A DNA stretch of 64,000 nucleotides from Eopsaltria australis. Taxonomy: Eukaryota > Chordata > Aves > Passeriformes > Petroicidae. The translations under genes were made by a program, and so were the position numbers. The stretch spans positions 1,736,001-1,800,000 of the forward strand of contig JAVTVJ010000011.1 in NCBI GenBank assembly GCA_034509425.1. Reading direction: 5' to 3'. This document shows positions 51,361 through 64,000 of the stretch, piece by piece. Under the pieces are notes generated by a model, which was not told where the DNA came from, searched no databases, and saw only the letters and a program-made list of their open reading frames with translations. Every line of letters starts with the position of its first letter. Positions within the stretch are counted from its first letter, which is position 1.

Positions 51361-54300
51361 CTACCTTTCCTTTGTTTCTTCATTTTTTAGGTGTGCTCAC
51401 AATATAAAATGCTATGTAATTTCAGAAGGATATAAATGAAAAATAAGTAACTTCATCTGTCTCATTTTAAACTTCATGCATAGCCAAAAATTAGATGGTG
51501 GAATATATTTTTTTTCTTTAGATTTGTATTTGAACATTTGTGTAAAAAAATCAAATTCAAACTAATCCAGTCTGCACCTTTGTGCATATACTTTTTCCCT
51601 GAGGCAGAATTATTAGATAGAGTGTTGTACAACTGATTTGTGGGGAAAAAAAAAGAAAAGCCCAAAAATAAGAAAGTGCAACTTTTTTGAGTTTCTTTTT
51701 TGCAGATTGGTCAGGATAAATACCATCTCTTCTTACATGTTTGACTGCTCAGTCTCATCTGATTTAGCTCATTGAGCTTTCATGCCAATTTACTCACGGG
51801 CCAACTTTGCTTGTAAAGTGCTAATTGAGAGAAGGCAGCATTGCTCAGGGCTATCTGCTTTCTGGCTAGGACAGCTGATTTTACTGACAACATTACCAGC
51901 CAAAGTTTCCGACCCAGATGATGAAAATGGGAAGATTCAAACTGGGTCATCATTTTGATACAATTAAAATGAAAATGTTTGTTGCCTTGCCAGGGTTTAA
52001 GCAATCTCCTAGTGGACACTGGAAGTTTTAACATGGAGTATATCTATGTTGGATTCAATTCAGATAATCACAGGTCAGTTTAAACACAACCATTTCAATG
52101 TTTTTATCTCTTTGTAGTAGAGCTCATTTAGGCATTCATTTAGGCTTCATTGACACTCGTGCAAGAATTTAGGCAGAAGAGGTTCCTGGAGTATTTCATA
52201 ACTGTGAAGGCCTTGCTCAGCTTTTAAAAGAACAGTTTACAAAAGCTGCTCCGAGTAAAAGCCTGGAGGTATCCTAACCCCACACAGTGAGGGTGCCAGT
52301 CAGTCACTGGGGTGGGTCACAAAGGTTACTGGAGATAAAGGAATTTTGCAAACCCTGCATAGACACTGCATGATTCAACACACCAAGAGGGCAATGTGCT
52401 CACTCCACTGAGCAATTTAATGTCCTGGAGTAATGAAATGATAAGTCTGTTCCACACAATGGGCCTGTCAAAAAACCCCAATCATAATGATAATGGGATT
52501 CCTGTAGAAGAACTCTGAAAAGTTTTCCTTGGAAGATTTAAAATTGGGGTTTTTTTTGATGCAAAAATCATAATTAACTCAAATAAGCTCCCATAGCACA
52601 TGGTGAAATAATCACTAACATTAAGAAATACTGATTCAGCCACTTTCATCCATTACACATGGCTGACATCATAAACTCCTGTTGTCCCTGTGAAATATTG
52701 TGGGTTGCTGGAGAGGAAAACACAGCTTGGTCCAGAAAGTGTTTACTTAATTTTGCCCCAGCTTATGTTTAGTTTATTTATTGGTTTAGCCTCAAATTAG
52801 ATGGAAATTAGAACCCTAAAATTAGACGTTATCTTTCACTTGCAGGTGTACTGAGCCTCTCCTAAAAGTAATGTGTACACACATACGTGCCACGGTGTGT
52901 GCGTTCATGTCCACGGTCCTGTAATATTCAGATGCTTGTATTTAATTAATACTTATTAAATTAATACTTGGGGGAGGGCAAGGTGGACAATATGTAACAG
53001 TTGCTCTTTTTCAGAACAATAGCTATTTATAAAAAGAATGTAGAATATTTAAAACAAGTAAACCCAGGTAGCCTATTATACATTTTTCATATCATGCATT
53101 CACACTCTACAAGAAGGTTTGTATACCTAGACTTTGACAGGTTGCAACATTTCTTTTTTTTTTCTCTAGTTACAGTTCATTTTTACGAGCTTTGCTCAGG
53201 TGGAGCAGGATGAAGGATGACTCTGCTTCTATCTAATGAGCACTGCTACAATTATGCCCTCAAAATATTGCTCTAAATTTAAGCAGTAAGATGGAGCCTC
53301 TGTAAGTGTGAATAAAGGTGTTTTATCATCACTACTGATAGCATATAAACTTTAGATAACTAATTATCTTAGTTTTTTTCTTGCATCACACACCAAGTTT
53401 TGCTTTGTTTAACCACAAATGTAGGGTAAGCTTGTCACTAGCACAGCAAATACATTGATAACAGCCATTTCGTTTTCAACAGTAACTGGGCTTTATTATA
53501 TTCAGTAATATCCACTACAGAATGACTTGGAATGAAGCCATTTCTAGAATAAAGCTTTCTAACTTGTTTCAGAAATCATGCATAATGGGGGAATGAAATA
53601 CGGTTGCAATGCAGGAGCAACGCTTGGACAGTTATATTGTAATTGTATGCTGTATTTCCTGAAGTGAAATCCATACCTGAAATACTTGCAAATGTGAATA
53701 CAAGTTCCAAAATTTGCTGGTTTTCTACCAAGAATCCTTGTCTGCTTTCTATTGTACTTTGTTCTAGTCTTATGTCAGAATATTTGATGCCACTGTAAAA
53801 CAAAACGAAGGTAATTCAAAAGCATCTATATTACCTTGTTAAGCTGAATTGCTTTTCCCACTGAAAGATGATGTTTTAAAGAAAATGCTCAATGTTTCTG
53901 AGTTTCATAGAGGATTTTGCAAGCAATGTTGCATCTGCCCTGACACTTAAGGATAAAGTGTCTTTATCACCTGACTTAGCAAAAGAATTGGTCAATTACT
54001 TGATTATTTTTCTCTCTGCATAAAACCCTTAACCTTTTACTTTGAAATACTCAGTTCTAAGTTCAGTGCCAGCCTGTGGAAGGCTCGATAACAGCTCATA
54101 GGCCCAGATAAATATGATAATTCATTTAACCTTTACTTCAAATCCACTTACTTGTTACAGGCATCAATCACATCTAAAAACTTGAAGATGAATGTACAAG
54201 CTGCACTTGGGTATGTTTTTTGTGTGGTCAGGAGCATAAAGACATGAAGCACATGTGTAGTGCAAGCTGAAGTTGGCAGCACAGACAAGGTGTGAAATAG

Positions 54301-56193
54301 CAGCCTTGCAGCTCAGCTCAAATACCAGGTCAATGAAATATTTTAAAGCTAGTTTAATGTATCTGCTACTAAATATTTGCTGTTTGCATTAAATAGTTGT
54401 TTTGATAGTTATTAGTGTTTAGCTCGTACAACTCAACATTTTTAGTTTTCTTCAGCTGTAGACCTGGGGGGTTTTGTGCTCTGTATCACAGGGATTCCAT
54501 GTCAAACTATAGTTTTCTAATCCTATTAGAGCTGCATCTGTTATGATATTATTGGTGGAAAATAGCATTTAATAGTTATCCTATTATTCAGTCTTTTCCT
54601 TTATCACTGGTTTGTTTCATATCTCTAGAGCTCAGATTTTCTTCTGGCTTTAATTTAGTATGTTTGAAAAATCGGAGCCCCAACAAAGGCATGAATGAAA
54701 GCACAATATCCTCACTCCTCCTTCTTGGCTAACACAAAGAAAGTATAGTATATCTCTCCTTTGTTTCTAGGTAAGGATTTAGAATAGCTTTTAAAATATC
54801 TCAGATTACTTTTCTCACATTGTTTATCCAATATGACCAATCATAGCAGGCTCTCTTCCAATCCTCTTGTTTAACTTATCAGCTTGCTTAGTTCTGTGGA
54901 ATCTTTCTCATACATTTTTTTCCCTTCACACAACACTCACCACAGGTGAAATTCATTCCTGGGTCTGTAGCCAATTCAAGGATCATGCGATAAGTTATTG
55001 CTTAAATTTACAGCAATATTATGAGGGCATAAATTAATTATTAAGGGCCTGGTATGGTCCTCTGAACAGGTGTGAGTTTTAACTATTAAGATAAAGGCCT
55101 TTTCAGCTGGAAGACTTGCAGCTTTGCTGGTACTTTCAAATCATTTAAACTTTCAGTGTCCTTGACTATAAATGCAGTTTGTATTGAGTGAAGCCCGTGG
55201 TAATGTGATGCTTAAGCCTCATTTGTATGGAAGGCAAACAACGGCTGTTACGGAGTTTCAGAATGGTGTGGGGGACCAAATTATCTGTTAGCTTCAGTAT
55301 GAGAAATTCAATGAAAATGTTTAAAAACTTCAGAAAAATTAACTTACACCTGCATGCTTGGTATTATCTACAGCTGAATTAACTGGGAAGTAGCCACAAA
55401 GAAAGTGATTATAATAATGATAAGAAAAAGAATGAGCTAATTTCAATGCTTGACTCATTTTCATAGATTAATAACTGATACTAGATTTGGTTTAAGGAAG
55501 GTCAAGAACGTACTTTTTCTTTTTTTTTTGTAAGAGAGAAAGGAAAAAAAATACTAACTTGCATAAGTCTAACTTTTTTTTTGATACTTTCAACCGACAT
55601 ACAACTTTTCTGTTGCACAACCAAGCATTCTCGTAGCACATTCTCTGTTCTGTATCTCAGTAAAAAATTCAAGAAGATTAATTATTGGACAATATGATAA
55701 ACTTGATTTAATTCTAGATACAGGGCCATGGTTTGTGATACATTTGATTACAGCTCTTTGCATAACATAAAGTTGAGATCTGTGCTGGAGACCTTAAGCT
55801 GATTATAGAAGTTTTCTTGTGGACCTGCAATGCAAAGCCTAGCACATTTAAAATATCATACTGTGTTTTATTTTTGCTAATTCACTAAGAGGGATTGTTA
55901 AAAAAAAGAGAAAAAAACCTTGATGCAGCTTTCACATAGCATGTTTTGAGCAAATTTGTATTTTGCAAATTCAAATGGAGTGTATCTTCTCATCAGGCTT
56001 CATGTGAAAAGGACTTCCCCTAGAATAGTCACTACCTGGGTGTGGCTTTGTGGACCACGCCCTCCTCCATGATGTGTCTTTTACTTTTTCCTCTTGAGTA
56101 CCTCTCCTTTCACTTTTGATGACACAAATCTGCCACAAAAGTGTGCCACATGTCCTGGTGTGTTGATTTGCATTGTTTGTCACACAGTGACAA

Positions 56194-56226
56194 ACCTGGT
56201 TTACCTGGTTTACCTGGTTTACCTGG
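56194..56226. repeat. 9-bp tandem repeat, 3.7 copies
   Basis: The unit acctggttt is repeated perfectly with period 9. Read on the - strand it gives a spurious collagen-like Gly-Lys-Pro repeat inside a small open frame that has no other collagen features. Confidence 0.92.
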
Positions 56227-56227
56227 A

Positions 56228-56267
56228 CTGAGGTTGTGCAGTTCCCTCGCTGAGGTTGTGCAGTTCC
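56228..56267. repeat. 22-bp tandem duplication
   Basis: ctgaggttgtgcagttcc occurs at 56228 and again at 56250. It directly adjoins the 9-bp repeat, forming a compound minisatellite. Confidence 0.92.
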
Positions 56268-56405
56268 ACCCACCAACAAGAGGATAATACCTGAGAGGCA
56301 AATTGGGCACTGAGGATGCCTGCTAACAGATGTAGTCTTTATGAAATGCTTCCCAGCAGCAATGTGCCTATGAAACAAAGGCAGCTGTTAACTGAATACA
56401 ACTTT

Positions 56406-56406
<1 letters not shown>

Positions 56407-56456
<50 letters not shown>
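56407..56456. repeat. (TAA)n microsatellite, about 16.7 units
   Basis: Fifty bases of uninterrupted TAA repeat. Such a pure trinucleotide tract is likely to be polymorphic. The opposite strand gives a meaningless poly-Leu frame. Confidence 0.98.
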
Positions 56457-59400
56457 GTACCCCCCTAATACAGTATAAATAATTCAGAAATGAGCAGCAA
56501 CTACTGCAGACTGAGACAAAAGAGTAAAGATGAACTTCAATTAAAGAGAAAAAATCACAATGTTTTTGCTTCAATGTTTTTTCTTCTTTGAAAGGCCACT
56601 CTCTTTCTCAAAGTTCCCTATAATTTCATTTTTCCTCCAGTGAAAAATATTTTAACCTGCATTACATTCTTTTGTCAGTCCTTTTCCTACTTATTTTCCC
56701 ATGTTGTATTAAAACTTCTGATTCACTATCTATGATACCCAATAGTTGATATATTAGACCCTGTTACTGCATTCACTGTTCTTGCCATGCTTCCTTCCTC
56801 TCTTAATATCTGTCTTCACAATTACTCAATCATTATCTTTGTTATTATCCTGTTTCTCTTGTGCCTTATCTCTGTTTCACTCATCTTTTCCATCCCTGCA
56901 GCTGGTCTCCCTCTCTTGTCACCTCTCTGGAGTCTAAAACTAGGCGTGTGTCCTCAAAGAAATATTTCATATGCATTGATTTTTCCCTAAATGCATCTGG
57001 TTGTCTCTTTAGTTCTACTACTTGATCTTTCAGTACCATGAATGACAACATTTTTAAATGTTCAGTTTTGCTTTGCCATTTCATTCCTTCACAGGCTAAA
57101 AAAAAAAGTTTTATTGCATACCTGAAAAACTGACACCACTTGAAAAATCCCCAGTAGTTTACACAAATGTTCATGATGATTTACTGTGTCCACATTAAAA
57201 GCTGATTTCAAGAAGAGGTTGTACACCATGTCTATGGAAACTGGCGATTTCTTATTCTGCGACTATCTCCTCCAAAGTTAGAGCAATTTGCTCTGTTGAG
57301 GAGAAGAAATTAACTCGGACTGCTTCCACTGCAGTGGTAATGATGTCTGAGCTAACTATGTTAAGATAGCTGAGATAGCTCTGTGCTTCAGGGAACTCAC
57401 TTCTGAGCAGCCATATCCTAGGAATAGTGAGATAATTAGGAAGCAGTTTCAGATAACTGATGGCAGAGCTTCACATTTTAAAGGTGTTGCTATATATGCT
57501 AGAAAAATTAGATTTTTGAATTAGCAGTTTCACATGCCTCAACTCCATCCTCCAAAAATCAAGCCCTTTAAAGCCAAGATGGTTACGTGAAGTCAGGGCA
57601 ATCAAAGTCATGACACACTGTTAAACACAGTGGTACTATGAATATTCTAAAGGACATGTTTGAAATTACATTACCTCCTGATTAACACTGGCTTTTCTGA
57701 CTTCCTTCGTTGTGAGGATGACAAAAACATTTCTGTCTTGGATGTGTGCAAAAATCCCTTGGGTGGCCAAACCTTAATAGTACCTCTGTTTTCAAATTCT
57801 GGTTGTGAGATTCTTTTCTGTAGTGTTTCAGAGGGTAGGAAGCTTTTATTTTTTCTTTCTTTTCTTCTCAGAAAACCTGATGGAGTATCCAAGAAATCCC
57901 TAGAGAAATAAATCTAGACCTACAGGACCTCTTCGTTTTGTCTGTTCCAGACCCCTTTTGAATATCTAAAACAATGATCAGTGAATGCTCAAAGTAAATG
58001 ATTGGTGTATCAGTCTCTACCATATTAATCAATGATGTTTCTTTAAATGCTGTTTCACAGCTATTAAACAATGCATTTCTGGTGAGTGGAAAAGGATGTT
58101 CATAAACAGCATATGGAGCTGACTGTAAACCAGATTTGCTTCTTACTTGTCTTATTAAAAAATGAAACTGACTCTGCCAATATTAGGCAAAGTCGATCAT
58201 CTCCATGAGATCTTTCTGGAACAAACAATAAGATATTTTTAGGGATTTTTTTCCCTTCACAGCAGTATTTTTCTCCTAAAACATCACATTTATGGTTGTA
58301 TTTTAGCCTTAATTTAAAATAAACAAATATAATTTTAAAAAGCTATGGGGAAGATCTACCCAGACTGCTTTGAAAGGTTTTCATGTGTGTTCCTCATGTA
58401 TTTGAGGGTTTTCATGTGTATCCTGCCATTAAACCAACTGCAGAGATGAAAAGATGGGGAGCATGGTGATCAACCCTGTGGAGCCTGATGAGGAAAAGGT
58501 AAATTCAGAGCCTTCTCAAGTGAGGTGAAGAGGTTTCTTTTTGGTGAAAGTAAGACTTCAGTGGGAAATATCAGAAAGCCTTTTCTCGCAGTATCTGCTG
58601 ATAGCCAAATCTCCTCTCTGAAGTGTTGCAGAAAGTCAGAGATAAGAAAGGTCAGCAGCCTCGGCTTCTGTTGAAGCACCCCCAGGGTACAGCTGGAGAT
58701 GGGTACCTGAGCACTGAGGTCCTTCAGGTGCAGGAGGCACACACCAGCTCTTGCTCTGAGAGCCATGTGTGCTAGGGAGATGTGGAGAACTCCTCATGTT
58801 TTGAGAGGAGACACATGACAAAATGCTGCAGGAGTCATGCTGTGTTAACTGAAGCCCATTTTTTCCACTGCAAACTCCAACAGGAATAAATAAAACATAC
58901 TATGTTTTTTCCTCCTGAAACCAGCACAGAGTTGAGTAAAGGGTACACTGTGTGTGTGTATATACTGTAAAGTGCTTCCTTATTCCTGTTTCAGGGTGCT
59001 ATACCTAAAGTGAGACCATATAAATGCAGAACAAAGAAACCTGGAAAAACAGAAATCCAGTTACCTGGAGTGGGAGCAGTGACCATCCTCTTCTGCCCTG
59101 CACGGTCATGAAAACCAGCAGCCTCTTGAAGAGAGGCAGAGTTGTTATGGATATGAAGGGGCAAGCAAGAGAAAACAAAATCATAATAATTTACCTCTTC
59201 CACCACATAGTTTTCATTATTATTTTCATCTCCTTTGGCTTTTAGGTCCAGGTACTATAAAGTCCATCAGATTTTAATGTGAAACATTTGTGCACTTATT
59301 AAATCTTGTGATTCCTACTTGCCCAGCTCTAGTGAGTAATGATTTGAATGATGGCTATCTGCATATTCTATACTCTAAAATTATAATAAAAACTGAATTT

Positions 59401-60147
59401 TGCATTTTGCTGTCATTCTTCCCTCTATCTGAGTAAATATATATTGAAATGAGGTAGAGTTCAAAAACATTACACTGGACTATGATTAAAACAAGATGTA
59501 AGGACATCTGTCAGAAACAACCTCATGGCTAATATTTTCACGGTAAAACTTCTCTTTATTTATATATAGAGTGAGAAAATGATTCTCATATATGATTTCC
59601 CCTTGTCTCAACTACAGGCTTTTCCTGAGGAAAGGCAGTTGGCTCAGATTTTGACCCTTAGTCCCCTTGCGTTGTTTTCTTTGGCTACTTGTATAGCAAA
59701 AATTATTATTTTTTAAATTAGAGCCAATTATGTTACTGGCTGCACATGTCTGACAGACCATCAAAATTTAATTGCCACAAAAATTGCTTTTCAAAAAAAA
59801 TCAAAGTTACCTACATAGTCTGCAAGATAAAGACTTACTCTGATTCTGCAAGCCTATTTGATAACAACAGGTCGCAAAATAAGGAAAAACCAAAGAAACT
59901 AGAGGTGATAATTGCTTATTATTGGTGCACCAGCACCAGCATTCTTGTAAATTCCACCTCAAAGATTAATACAAGAACGTCAGCTCTAAATATTTTACAA
60001 TTTAATAGAAATCTGATTTATTTATGATTTGTTCTTTCCAGAACCAATGCTTACATACAAAAGTAAGCTATATATAAATCTACGAAAATATAGAAGATGT
60101 AAAAAAAGATTGGCATCTCTTTATGCAATATGAAGTATTTTTGTTAT

Positions 60148-60188
60148 AAATGTATAAAGCACTTTATTGACGAGTGCTTTATACATTT
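60148..60188. other. Perfect 16-bp inverted repeat (hairpin)
   Basis: The left arm aaatgtataaagcact (60148-60163) and the right arm agtgctttatacattt (60173-60188) are exact reverse complements around a 9-base loop ttattgacg. With a two-base bulge, five more pairs can form outside the arms (60141-60145 with 60189-60193). It lies in gene-free DNA. Possibilities are a small structured RNA, a remnant of a transposon with terminal inverted repeats, or a replication template-switch product. No known microRNA is recognised. Confidence 0.9.
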
Positions 60189-62078
60189 GACAATGTCTTT
60201 GAATGAATTGCATTTTAGATAACTCAGTGTAAATGTTTCCTCCTCCTTCTATCAACATTATCAGAGTTAGAACAGTGTCATGGGGATTGGCTAAAAAAAT
60301 AAAATTAATGATAAACATGAAATTATTTAGTCATAAGAATATTTTCCAGCTTTTTAGCTGATAAAATTATTGCGCATGGAAAGTAGATAAAACAATCAAA
60401 TAATATAAATATTCCCTCCCTACCTCACATATGTGAAGAATTAGAAGTCCATGATTAAAAATACATTAAAAAATACCTACAGAAGTCTCATTTTAACACA
60501 AAGCTGGCAAGAGTCAACTTGTCATTTTACAGATAAATTGCTTTTGTTGTTATTTCACTCTTGCAAAACAAAGATTAGTGCTTGATTGCAGTGGAATTCT
60601 GACACCTGTGAAGCCCATTTTGTTTTTTAGCTAAAGTAGGTCATACCTTTAACCTTAAACTTTGTGTGTGGGGATTATGTTCTTTATAGCTATAACCTGC
60701 CTTGACTCAACCAGTCTTTGATGTGTTGGATGGACATTAATAGGCAGAAGGAGAGATGCCATTCCAAACAAGAGGAAACTATGTTACTGCCTTACATGAA
60801 CCTGTTTAGGTCTGGATCCAACACCCTCTGAGCTTAATGGCAAAGTTCTCCTGATGCCAGTGGAGCAGGAAACATAAGGGGAATAGACATAACAATTAGC
60901 ATTGCTTGCTTTTCACACAGAATAGGACTCATAACAGGGAAGGGGACCTCTGTGAAAATAGAGAAACTTGTATAGACAAAAAATCATCTGTAAAGTAGAC
61001 TGTAGCCACTGAAAATATTTTAACCCTCGTGGGACATTTTGTGACTAATTTTATTTAAGGTAAAGAAAATAAAGATTATGAAACAGTGATTGCAGATTAT
61101 ATGATTCAGTAGCAAGAAGCAGTAGGTCAGACTCTGACCTGCATTTAGAAGGAGCAGAGGTGGGTTGTACTTCTTAATTTAGGTGTTCCTGCTGCCTCTG
61201 AATCTCCAGCATGAGAGTCTGTGTGACCTCCTGCATGAGTGCATGTGTGCCTATATGTGTGCATGCATCCAGGGATATGAGGAAGCAAAATAGATGAGTA
61301 ATTCCCACCTGACTGGGAGGAAAATCTGAAGTATGAGGAGATAACTGAAATAAATGGCAGATAGCTTGAGCTTATAAGACAGAAATCCCAATCTTACATG
61401 CTATGTAGGGGAATTAAGATTGTTCATGACTGTCTCAGATTATTTCAGTTTAGGAAACAAGAAAGGTAAATGCTTTTTTGAAGTGGAAGTCCATACAAAA
61501 AAAGATCTAGGTGAGTGTATGTATCTATGTTTTAGTTGTTCTTCTCTTTGAAGAAAACCAGGGCACATGGACAGGGAAGGTGCTGACACACATGCCAATA
61601 GGTCCCTCCAGTCTAGGTGGTCAGGGGCACTTCTTCATGGGGTGTACTCTGGAGAGTGACCGTCCTGTGGTCAGAGGGTGGTAGCCACCTGAAATTAGTG
61701 ATCACACCTCAAGTCACACTGCCCCACAAGCCAGAACTGCCCTCATCAACTGCTGGGAACATCAACACTTTCTGCAGTGAGGCCCTTTGCAAACAGGATT
61801 CAGGACTCACTCACTGTCCTTTCTGCAGCAGAAGGGGATGCCCAAAAATTACTATTACACACTCCTTCCTATTTCTAAGCCTAAAAGAAACCCTGGTTTT
61901 CCAACATAATTTCAGTTTAATACATTTTTTTTACCTGACTAAAATGGCTCCAGACCCTATAGAAATGTAGTATCAAAGTGAAGGAAAAAAGTTCCTAAGT
62001 GAGTTTCTACTTTAACTCTGAAATTGACCTCACTGAAAAAAGTATTGCTGTAATTACAGCTAATGGACATGGAAAATT

Positions 62079-62133
62079 CTTTTTGTTGTTTTTTTTTGTT
62101 TGTTTTTTTTGTTTTGTTTGTTTGTTTGTTTTC
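62079..62133. repeat. T-rich / TTTG simple repeat
   Basis: T runs mixed with tttg units occupy about 55 bases of intergenic DNA. The opposite strand would be an A-rich tail, but no polyadenylation signal lies at the right distance, so it is not called a retrocopy. Confidence 0.85.
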
Positions 62134-64000
62134 TGTAAACAGATCTTCCAGAAGGTTTTCCTACATTACTAGTTAGTGGACATAATTGTATAATTCAGTA
62201 GAGAAACCAAAGCTATGTATATCTTACCCTTGTTTAAAAAAAACCCCAAAAACATACATACATGTATAAAAGTATTATATATATATATATTCAATTGTGT
62301 GCCTCTGAGTCTGCAGCAAGATTTCACAAATACTTTAAATCTTACGTCAGCATTAGAATTTCAGCCATAAAATCAAATTATTTTGCTGACCTGTTTCAAT
62401 TAGTTTACAAAGATAATCTGTGTTTCCAATAAAACTTCTGTGGCAGATAACTATAGGAAAGATAGAGCTGGTTGAGGAGTATTGATTTCTTTTTAAATAA
62501 AGTACCGTGGTTTTTAGCTTTTAGTTGAAACCCAAAGTAATATATTGTTTTGTTTTCAGAAGTCATAAATATGAATGGTAGTCTATAAAAAACAAAACTC
62601 CTTCTATAAGTGCATGATCAATTTTCATGTGCTTAGTGAAAAAGTGAGCAATTTTACAGATTTTTTTTTGTGAGTAACATAGCAGCCTTAAGAAGAGAAG
62701 AAAACAGCCACTAAACAAACTGAAAAATAACTTGTTTTGTTTTGCAGTGTTCTTCTATATGGGTAGTTAAAGAGCATCTATCAACTCATGCCATTTTATC
62801 TGCTAACAGGACTACTGTTGTTTGAATTTGTGATTTGTATGATCATCTCTTTGAGCTTTCTCTATCAGTAGGTCATCTTTAAAGATGCAGATGTTAGCCA
62901 GGTTAATAGATTTGACCAACATACTTTTACAGTCTCCTATCTCCTATAGAGGCAGAATGTCTGCAGCATATTATGTGCAGTAGAGCATCACAGGCGATTA
63001 ATATACAGGCAGAACTTTCAGAGAAAGGCACTCCACATTGACTAGCTGTACTAACAAAAGGGAATCAAATTACAGGAGCCATCAAACCTTGTGCTCGGGG
63101 AAATAGGTAGATCACCATCTGTGCTGTGGCAGAAATTTAGCTTTATCAAACAGAATCTAGGGCTGCATACAGTGTAAGTAGTTTACAGCTTCTTCTGAAA
63201 TATACAGCTTTGGCTATTGTAAAACACAGGGAAAAACTGTTTGAAATTGTTTAGTGTAAGAACCAATCCTTCAAAAAAAAATTCCTGCATTGTGCTGTGT
63301 AGCTACTGAGCCTATTATAATATGTATAGCACAATCCACCCATTCAGTGAGACGGACTTAAGCTTACTGCAAAGTTATATTAATTAACAAATGTGAGGGT
63401 TGAGAAGCAAGAACTTTTTTCCTAGTGAATAAGACTTTTGTTCTCAGATTGTTTTGTTGTGTTCTTGATAAAAGTCTTTTAAAAACTGCTGATAATTTAG
63501 ATTCAGTGGTGTTATATTTAATAGATTTTAAAAATACATCTATGGTTAAAAGTTATAATGATATTATGCTTTTGTTCTGAAGCATATTGTGGCCAAAAAT
63601 ATTTTTTCATTGTCAGAAAGTATAATTTAGTGTTTCCAGCTTGTCTGTTGTATCTGTGAACATTCATGTAAATTACATGCTGGCTGGATCAGTGTACACT
63701 ATGCCAAGGACAAATCAGCTTGTAGACAAGGCAAAATGAAACTCTGTATACAATATCCTGAATAATTCCGTCTCATTCCAACAGCACTGGTTACAGTTTG
63801 ATCTTCTTCATTTCATTGAGGAATAACTGTTTGGGATTAGATTAAGCATACCTGATTGCCTACAAGATCCAGATGAGAGGAAAAAGGAGAGCAAAGACAT
63901 TAGTAAAGATGCACATGATTTGAGGATAATTGTCTTAAGCACCAAACATTTCACCAGAACACTAAAGCATCCTGTAAAAGATTGGCTTGCCTTCTATTGA

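Larger units (their letters stand above)
37105..64000. other. Gene-free region downstream of EFNB2
   Basis: In 27 kb I find no exon with family similarity and no RNA gene. Open frames reach 161 codons (43985-44470, +) but have no domain, splice context or codon-like composition. The recognisable contents are small repeats (listed separately), a pyrimidine/CCTG stretch (37189-37245), a candidate retrocopy (51127-51360), a 16-bp hairpin (60148-60188) and AT-rich unique DNA. In mammals EFNB2 is also followed by a large gene-poor interval, so a desert here fits conserved synteny. It is a plausible location for long-range enhancers; that is inference. Confidence 0.75.

Noticed and set aside
56110..56310. 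Collagen-like Gly-Lys-Pro repeat on the - strand
   Set aside because: It is produced by a 9-bp DNA tandem repeat and covers only three units. Nothing else in the frame resembles collagen.
1..64000. tRNA, rRNA, CRISPR, bacterial operon structure, endogenous retrovirus or a new multi-gene system
   Set aside because: None was seen on either strand. The window is an ordinary vertebrate gene with long introns and a gene-poor flank.

Overview
This is vertebrate nuclear DNA, most likely from a bird. Genes are sparse, introns are long, and sequence with no recognisable repeat predominates. The only interspersed repeats I can identify securely are three short, 5'-truncated CR1 retrotransposon copies of the avian/reptilian kind. 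The species cannot be fixed from the window.

The one gene I can support is EFNB2 (ephrin-B2), on the + strand and missing its 5' end. Exon 1 (signal peptide and first ectodomain residues) lies upstream. The window opens in intron 1 (1-14110). Exon 2 (14111-14394) encodes most of the Eph receptor-binding domain. Intron 2 is 16.3 kb. Exon 3 (30702-30794) closes the domain, exon 4 (31550-31663) encodes the stalk, and exon 5 (33258-33640) encodes the membrane segment, cytoplasmic tail and stop. The reading frame is intact across all junctions: 290 residues plus one residue split with exon 1. A 3' UTR of about 3.5 kb ends after the AATAAA at 37081. Splice sites are canonical.

From about 37105 to 64000 (27 kb) I find no gene. 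This stretch holds simple repeats, small tandem duplications, a perfect 16-bp inverted repeat (60148-60188) and a candidate processed retrocopy on the - strand (51127 to about 51360: poly(A) tail, correctly spaced AATAAA, source unrecognised). Ephrin-B2 is a developmentally controlled guidance and arterial-identity ligand, so the introns and the downstream desert are plausible places for enhancers. That is inference; nothing here proves a specific enhancer.

The other open frames (60-180 codons, both strands) look like chance ORFs, shadows of EFNB2 exons, or CR1 debris. I found no new multi-gene system, RNA gene, CRISPR array or virus-derived element. The points most worth checking are RNA-level features of the EFNB2 3' UTR, the retrocopy, the 97-bp perfect tandem duplication, a CpG-dense patch upstream of exon 3 and the hairpin at 60.1 kb.
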